This document shows, piece by piece, positions 59,789-64,000 of a stretch of 64,000 nt of DNA; within the stretch, counting starts at the first letter, position 1, and each line of letters starts with the position of its first letter. A program made the position numbers and the translations under genes. Location of the stretch: positions 62,001 through 126,000 of the forward strand of contig NZ_CALPCP010000004.1 of the NCBI RefSeq assembly GCF_943192995.1. Reading direction: 5' to 3'. The stretch comes from Flintibacter muris. Its GTDB lineage: Bacteria > Bacillota > Clostridia > Oscillospirales > Oscillospiraceae. The notes under the pieces were generated by a model, which was not told where the DNA came from, ran no database searches, and worked only from the letters and a program-made list of their open reading frames with translations.

Positions 59789-59931
59789 AGAATAAAGTTA
59801 TTTAATCCTGAAGATAGTATACCTTATTTTCCGGCATAGCAACAGTACTATGTCTATTTTCTGTACCCATTTTTTCAATTTTGAATAATATCCACTTGTC
59901 AAAGTCCAATGCCAGAGTTTCGCTGGCAGGA

Positions 59932-60615
59932 TCAATCAGAATTCCGAGAGATCATAAAATCTTTTAAGGTTTTCCCATCCTTCACCAGAACGTCAGTGTA
60001 GTAGTGAGCGGGCGTCTTGTTCTTCATCTGCTCCAGCAGGTCACGGAATCCGGCATGGAGCCGGTTGTTTTGATCGGAATAGAGATCATCGTTGTTGGGC
60101 ATTCGCAAAATGTACGCCGCCAGGGTGTGGAGCCGGGCCGGGTCCTTGTAGACCGGCAGGGCGTTGTTGCCCAGGCAGATGCTTTGATTTCCATGTACGT
60201 TGGAAAAGGGATACCGGTAGGTTGGGGTATCCTGCGTCAGCCGCTCATCCTTGACCACGCACAGACAGGCTTCTGTTACCTTGTGCTCATGCAGCAGATA
60301 TTTGAAGCGAAATACCAGCCGGGGGATAGGAAAATGGGGGTACTCCGTCCCAAAATAGGAGAAGTCCGCATACAGTTCCGGATACCGGATGTAGTAATAG
60401 GCCCATTTCTTCTCCAGCACCACGGCGATACAGCCCTCGGGCAGCAGGCCGGTGGGATGGCTCTCATCGTCCACCCGGCTGGTCAGGATGCAGTCGGAAA
60501 GTGACTGCGGGGAGATGTTCTTTCGGGTAATCACGCCCTTCTTGCTGTGTTGCTCCACCTCGACCTCCGCCTGGTCCGTGTTGATGCGGATGATCATGTT
60601 GTAATCTTTGGGCAT
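59932..60615 (-). CDS. PRTRC-B/prokaryotic E2-like protein
   Basis: 227 residues, GC-rich codon use unlike the element. PRLVFRFKYL, TYRYPFSNVHGNQSICLGNNALP and a C-terminal LEQMKNKTPAHYYTDVL match the prokaryotic E2 family D (PRTRC system protein B), proposed to act with ThiF-type E1 and ubiquitin-like partners on plasmids and ICEs. The ThiF gene would be expected next, but the prophage edge intervenes. GGAGG precedes ATG 60615. The family call is moderate. Confidence 0.6.
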   Translation of the reverse strand: MPKDYNMIIRINTDQAEVEVEQHSKKGVITRKNISPQSLSDCILTSRVDDESHPTGLLPEGCIAVVLEKKWAYYYIRYPELYADFSYFGTEYPHFPIPRLVFRFKYLLHEHKVTEACLCVVKDERLTQDTPTYRYPFSNVHGNQSICLGNNALPVYKDPARLHTLAAYILRMPNNDDLYSDQNNRLHAGFRDLLEQMKNKTPAHYYTDVLVKDGKTLKDFMISRNSD

Positions 60616-61190
60616 TACGCCGCCTCCTTCCATTGCGCCGCTGTCACTACGGACAGGGGGATGATCCTGGTCTCCTGGTTTAATTCCGCTTCCAGCTTCT
60701 GGTTGAGCGACAGAAGGGTGTAGCGAATTTCCAAAAGTCCTTCCGGAACAGCCTCATGGCTGTAAAATTCTTCGCCTGTGAACAGAAGGATGCACTTGCG
60801 CCCGTGCTCCGCGAGGGACAGACGCCAGTCATAACCATAACTGTAGCTGTCAAAACGGAAGTTTTCACGGATGGTTTGTTCAATGGTACTTCGGTACGGG
60901 TTTTTTTCCTCAGTAATCCCTTTGTCCCGCTCATATTCCTGGCACAACCGGCAAAACCGGTCAATGATCGGGTCGGTAAACAGCCAGGTGTCAACATCTT
61001 TTCTCTCATTGTAGTAGTGGGCGGTATTCTGAAAGATCCATTCCGAGGCTTCCAACCCCAGCGCATAGCAGCTATCTTCATCTAACGCCCATAGTCCAAT
61101 ATCATTTTTCGCTTTATCTGGTACATCACTGTCAAAAAATATTTTTGCCAGACGGAGTACCGAAAAAAATGTGTGACTCAATTCCTGCAT
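60615..61190 (-). CDS. ICE protein of unknown function
   Basis: 191 residues, GC-rich. Helical and acidic, with RENFRFDSYSYGYDWRLSLAEHG. Overlaps the E2-like gene by one base, so the two are coupled. No recognised motif. Confidence 0.6.
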   Translation of the reverse strand: MQELSHTFFSVLRLAKIFFDSDVPDKAKNDIGLWALDEDSCYALGLEASEWIFQNTAHYYNERKDVDTWLFTDPIIDRFCRLCQEYERDKGITEEKNPYRSTIEQTIRENFRFDSYSYGYDWRLSLAEHGRKCILLFTGEEFYSHEAVPEGLLEIRYTLLSLNQKLEAELNQETRIIPLSVVTAAQWKEAA

Positions 61191-61199
61191 AACAGCACC

Positions 61200-61493
61200 T
61201 CAGCAAAATGTACGGGACTTTTTGGCTTCCGGTGGCAGATTCTGGACAGTTTTTGCAAGTTGCTCCAGCTTATAGCCAGCCTGTGCAAGTTCATCATGAT
61301 ATTCCGCAAGCGGTTCAATATCTTCCACATCGAAAGCGCTGTAGTCGATGTCCCGCAGCAGAATAGACTCGCCATTCATGCAGGGCAGGAGAATTTTTTC
61401 CAGCAGATATGGGTTCACGCCCTCTGTGGGGATCGGCGGCTCATCCTTTGTCTGAGAAAACCGCATAGACAGCAGCTTCAAATCCAGTTTCAT
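61200..61493 (-). CDS. ICE protein of unknown function
   Basis: 97 residues from ATG 61493 (GAGGA upstream). Acidic, helical. It could hold the ubiquitin-like member of a PRTRC-type set, but the C-terminus (KSRTFC) lacks Gly-Gly. Unknown. Confidence 0.55.
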   Translation of the reverse strand: MKLDLKLLSMRFSQTKDEPPIPTEGVNPYLLEKILLPCMNGESILLRDIDYSAFDVEDIEPLAEYHDELAQAGYKLEQLAKTVQNLPPEAKKSRTFC

Positions 61494-62041
61494 GGCGTAT
61501 CCTCCTCCAGCTCCAGCGTAACCGCGCACAGGGCGTAGTCGCCAGGGCAGGCAGATACGGCCTTCTCCTGTTCCGGAGAGAGGACCGCCCGTTTCTGCTC
61601 CAAGTAGTAGAGTCCGCAGTCCGGCAGGAATGCTCCTTCCATCACGGCCAGGTGCCAGATGGAGTGAGCTTGAAGCGCTTCATTGCTCCCGTCAGCTGTG
61701 ACGTGGCAGACCAAGGCCTTCCCGATTCGCTCCGTCTGGTCTAAATTGATATTGTTCAGCATCCCCATCGAGTGATAAGCGATGGCTTCCTCCTGCTTCT
61801 TCTTCGCCTGGTGGAATACGTTGAGAAAGGCCACCGGGTCCTCCCATCCCAGCACAACGCTGTAGGGGGCTGAAATGTCCTGTCCCCAGGGCTGGCTGGC
61901 CGGATAAAAGCGGGAATAAAAATTCCCCAGATCAGGAAGCAGCAGCTGGGTGACTGCGGCCCACGCCTGTTTGCGGGTCTGCTCTGTGTTTTGGGGCAGC
62001 CATTTTCTCGGTACAATGACCGCCAGATAGTTGAATTTCAT
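61490..62041 (-). CDS. ICE protein of unknown function
   Basis: 183 residues from ATG 62041, seven bases behind GGAG; a longer ORF extends into the previous gene. Mixed alpha/beta. Overlaps the next gene by four bases (ATGA), typical of this operon. Confidence 0.6.
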   Translation of the reverse strand: MKFNYLAVIVPRKWLPQNTEQTRKQAWAAVTQLLLPDLGNFYSRFYPASQPWGQDISAPYSVVLGWEDPVAFLNVFHQAKKKQEEAIAYHSMGMLNNINLDQTERIGKALVCHVTADGSNEALQAHSIWHLAVMEGAFLPDCGLYYLEQKRAVLSPEQEKAVSACPGDYALCAVTLELEEDTP

Positions 62042-62052
62042 AGCAATCTCCT

Positions 62053-62337
62053 TTAATAATCCTCCGGCAGCAGCACAGTTGTGGCCGACCGGTCCCATTC
62101 GGTGATGATCCAGAATTTGACGCCGTCCTTGCTGTGGTAGACGGAAAGCAGGCGCTCGCCGCCCTTCACCGCTCTGTCGTTGGCCCACTTGTCCTGCGGG
62201 CACACATCGCCCCAGTCGCAGTTCTGGTGTCTCTGGAGGGCGGCGAAAATTTCTGCCTTTGGGACTACCTTCAGCACATGGGGTGTCGCTACTGTCTGTC
62301 CCAGGGCAAAGGGGACAGAAATCGTTGGAAATTTCAT
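62053..62337 (-). CDS. Small conserved ICE/plasmid protein
   Basis: 94 residues. HQNCDWGDVCPQDKWANDRAVKGGERLLSVY..GVKFWIITEWDRSATTVLLPEDY is a compact beta-rich protein widespread in ICEs and plasmids; its function is unknown to me. AGGAGG precedes ATG 62337. Confidence 0.65.
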   Translation of the reverse strand: MKFPTISVPFALGQTVATPHVLKVVPKAEIFAALQRHQNCDWGDVCPQDKWANDRAVKGGERLLSVYHSKDGVKFWIITEWDRSATTVLLPEDY

Positions 62338-62348
62338 ACTCTCCTCCT

Positions 62349-63746
62349 TTAGGTCAGTGCCCGGAACCCATGCGGGGTCAGGACGTTGAAAATCATTTTG
62401 TTGGAAATGGTCTCGTGGATCTCGGAGCCGATATGTTTCCCGTTGGAGGCGTACCGTTCCTCACTCTCCATCCGGGTCACCTTGATGATCCGGCCCTTGA
62501 TGATATGGGGCGTGTCGCACTGGATCAGCCCGTTTATCATCCCTGAGCCGCCGATCAGGCCGATCTGGCTGATGGACAGGGGCAAAAGCGGACGCTTCAC
62601 TCCCTTGTCCAGTTCGCTGCGGGCCATAAGCTGGGCGAAGCTGTCACAATGACGCAGCTGCCGCTCCAGTTCTTTCTCGTTGAACCTCTCGCCTTTGAAG
62701 GTCTTCACCCCCAGCGGATGGGCCGGGAGGGGATACTGGCCCTCTGGAAGCTCCGTCAGGCTGGGAATTTTGGCGGGGTCAACGGTGTACTTCTCCAGCC
62801 ACAAGGCATTCTCCGGCACGTCCGCCCGGCGCTTGCGCAGGCCCATGACGGCGATCTGCTTGAATTTCTTAAACTCGCCGTCGGTGAACCGCCAGACGGT
62901 CAGTCCCTCAAAGTTGTCCGCCAGCACCCGGCAGATGTCCGGGGTAAGCCGGTAGTAGGGAATAACATAGACCAGCAGGCCGCCGTACATCAGGTGAGGA
63001 AGGCTCTCGATCAGGAACCGCTTCTCATGCCGGGCCCGACTGCCGCTCTCATTGAGGACGGACAGATAGGGCGGGTTGAGGAACAGCAGATGGAACGCCT
63101 CCTGGCTGATCTGGCTGAAAAAGAAGCTGCCGAAGCCCACCCGATGCAGGCGGGTCTGGGCCTCCTCAGCCCGGCTCTCGTCCAGCTCTACCCCGTAGGC
63201 ATAGCAGTGATTCCCTTGAGCGAGCTGCCGCAGGGCTTTCCCGCAGCCGCAGCAGGGGTCAAACAGATTGGTGGTCACCTCCTCCGGGAACTGGATGCCC
63301 CGCAGAATGAGGGAGATGTTATCCGGGTCGGTGGGGTAGTAGCCCAGCCTGACATTGTTCATCAGCCGGCCAATTACCGCCGCGTTGGCGGTCCCATCCA
63401 CGGGGAATTTCTTGATGAAGTCCTGGATGGCATCGTAGACGGGGCGGTAGACATTGCTCATCAGGTCAAACCGAAGCAGGCCCGCCTGGAGCATAGCCGC
63501 CGTCTTGGCGTTTTGGTACTCCTCCGCCTCCATCAAAAAGAGGCGGGCCTTTCCGATGGCCTCGGCCAGCTTGCGCCGGACGGCTTGCAGCAGGGAGAAA
63601 TTGTCCCGGGCGGCGGCCAGGTCGGTGTCCTTGTACTTCTCCACCCTGGCTCGCTGGATTACCATGCTCTGCGTCAAATCAGCGATGGAGCTTTGCAGGG
63701 ATTTCAGCTCCTCCACCGCGTAGCACCGCTCAGGCTGCCCGCTCAT
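62349..63746 (-). CDS. DUF6094-type SAM-dependent methyltransferase
   Basis: 465 residues from ATG 63746 with GGAGGGG upstream. LFDPCCGCGKALRQLA is the SAM motif and HLLFLNPPYLSV the catalytic NPPY motif of N6-adenine methyltransferases. The N-terminal 90 residues are a coiled coil. It belongs to the DUF6094 type, found in Firmicutes ICEs, and may protect the ICE from restriction. Not part of the prophage. Confidence 0.8.
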   Translation of the reverse strand: MSGQPERCYAVEELKSLQSSIADLTQSMVIQRARVEKYKDTDLAAARDNFSLLQAVRRKLAEAIGKARLFLMEAEEYQNAKTAAMLQAGLLRFDLMSNVYRPVYDAIQDFIKKFPVDGTANAAVIGRLMNNVRLGYYPTDPDNISLILRGIQFPEEVTTNLFDPCCGCGKALRQLAQGNHCYAYGVELDESRAEEAQTRLHRVGFGSFFFSQISQEAFHLLFLNPPYLSVLNESGSRARHEKRFLIESLPHLMYGGLLVYVIPYYRLTPDICRVLADNFEGLTVWRFTDGEFKKFKQIAVMGLRKRRADVPENALWLEKYTVDPAKIPSLTELPEGQYPLPAHPLGVKTFKGERFNEKELERQLRHCDSFAQLMARSELDKGVKRPLLPLSISQIGLIGGSGMINGLIQCDTPHIIKGRIIKVTRMESEERYASNGKHIGSEIHETISNKMIFNVLTPHGFRALT

Positions 63747-64000
63747 AGGCGTTCCCCTCCTTCCGGAGCGTGCGGAACTCATTCAGCAGTCTGCTGTAGG
63801 ACATAGTTTTCAGCGCGTCCCGGGGCAAAAAGCGGTTGCTCCCGCCGGAGTAGTCCTTGATGTGCTTGACCTCGCGGTAAATCACCAATTCCTCAAACCC
63901 AAAGCTGGACTGACCGATCATGATGTAGATGCCGCTGTTGTTCCACATTCCGATCAGGGTCGTCTCGCCGGAGACGGCAATGCCGCCGGGATTGGCGGAA
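63730..64000 (-). CDS. ICE protein, 3' part only (runs off the window)
   Basis: The reading frame is open from the right edge (SANPGGIAVSGETTLIGMWNNSG) to the stop at 63730, at least 89 residues. The C-terminal part ends YSRLLNEFRTLRKEGNAYERAA. The start lies beyond the window. Overlaps the methyltransferase by 17 bases. Confidence 0.6.
   Translation of the reverse strand, partial: SANPGGIAVSGETTLIGMWNNSGIYIMIGQSSFGFEELVIYREVKHIKDYSGGSNRFLPRDALKTMSYSRLLNEFRTLRKEGNAYERAA

Overview
The window is most of the early (replication, nucleotide metabolism, host takeover) half of a large temperate phage or phage-like element from a low-GC gut Firmicute. The evidence is strong AGGAGG-type ribosome sites, Tn916-type Xis/Int, SPbeta-like gene content, and a GC-rich Clostridia-type ICE flank on the right. 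No capsid, terminase, portal, tail or lysis gene is visible, so the structural half should lie left of the window. The right end of the element falls after the integrase (about 59.66-59.93 kb). Base composition then changes sharply and all genes turn to the minus strand: an operon with an E2-like (PRTRC-B type) protein and a DUF6094-type methyltransferase. The element therefore looks like a prophage nested in an integrative element.

Layout. 0-9.1 kb: about 29 very small, tightly packed genes, mostly unrecognised, strewn with the octamer GCGGAAAA, plus a DUF262 protein and a decayed Thg1. 9.1-14.3 kb: phosphoesterase, NMN adenylyltransferase, DnaJ-type zinc protein, lipoproteins. 14.3-17.9 kb: lysogeny block with two class II tRNAs, an ImmA-like peptidase and XRE repressor on the minus strand, a rightward promoter with operators, a frameshifted mazF and an MrpR-like integrase-fold repressor. 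17.9-20.5 kb: a tRNA-like element, an unknown protein, a ~570-nt structured RNA gene carrying a 25-nt identity to the thiostrepton loop (helix 43) of 23S rRNA, and a DUF6273-like protein with a possible diversified C-terminus. 20.5-28.8 kb: a kinase-phosphatase-RNA ligase, then a DNA modification block (five methyltransferases of different families and a PP-loop sulfurtransferase-like enzyme). 28.8-46.8 kb: replication (HD hydrolase, SSB-like protein, Sak4-like ATPase, DnaB helicase, primase, RecB-like nuclease, DnaE polymerase, ERCC4 nuclease, LigA). 46.8-56.7 kb: a second PP-loop enzyme, ThyX, HNH, dNMP kinase, deoxyribonucleotidase, NrdD (split by a group I intron with a GIY-YIG enzyme), NrdG, FolD, dUTPase. 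56.7-59.7 kb: small genes, Xis, Int.

Three signals run across the whole element and are the most interesting part. (1) Eight homopolymeric G tracts of 7-10 (one on the opposite strand), all followed by CA and often by CARRTAG, lie inside DNA modification genes; four genes are in frame and four are out of frame by exactly the tract length, with G8 restoring every broken reading frame. This looks like a phase-variable modification system, with homopolymer sequencing error as the main competing explanation. (2) Seven genes with excellent ribosome sites have AUA or AUU where the start codon should be, among them helicase, primase and two methyltransferases. (3) An 18-bp directional repeat (AATAACAATATTTMTAAT) recurs about a dozen times at gene starts and in two promoters between -35 and -10, and may be the operator of the MrpR-like repressor.

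Functionally the element makes its own DNA replication machinery, keeps dNTP pools (class III RNR, ThyX, dUTPase, FolD), modifies its DNA in a switchable way, and repairs RNA and possibly NAD, which fits evasion of host abortive defences.
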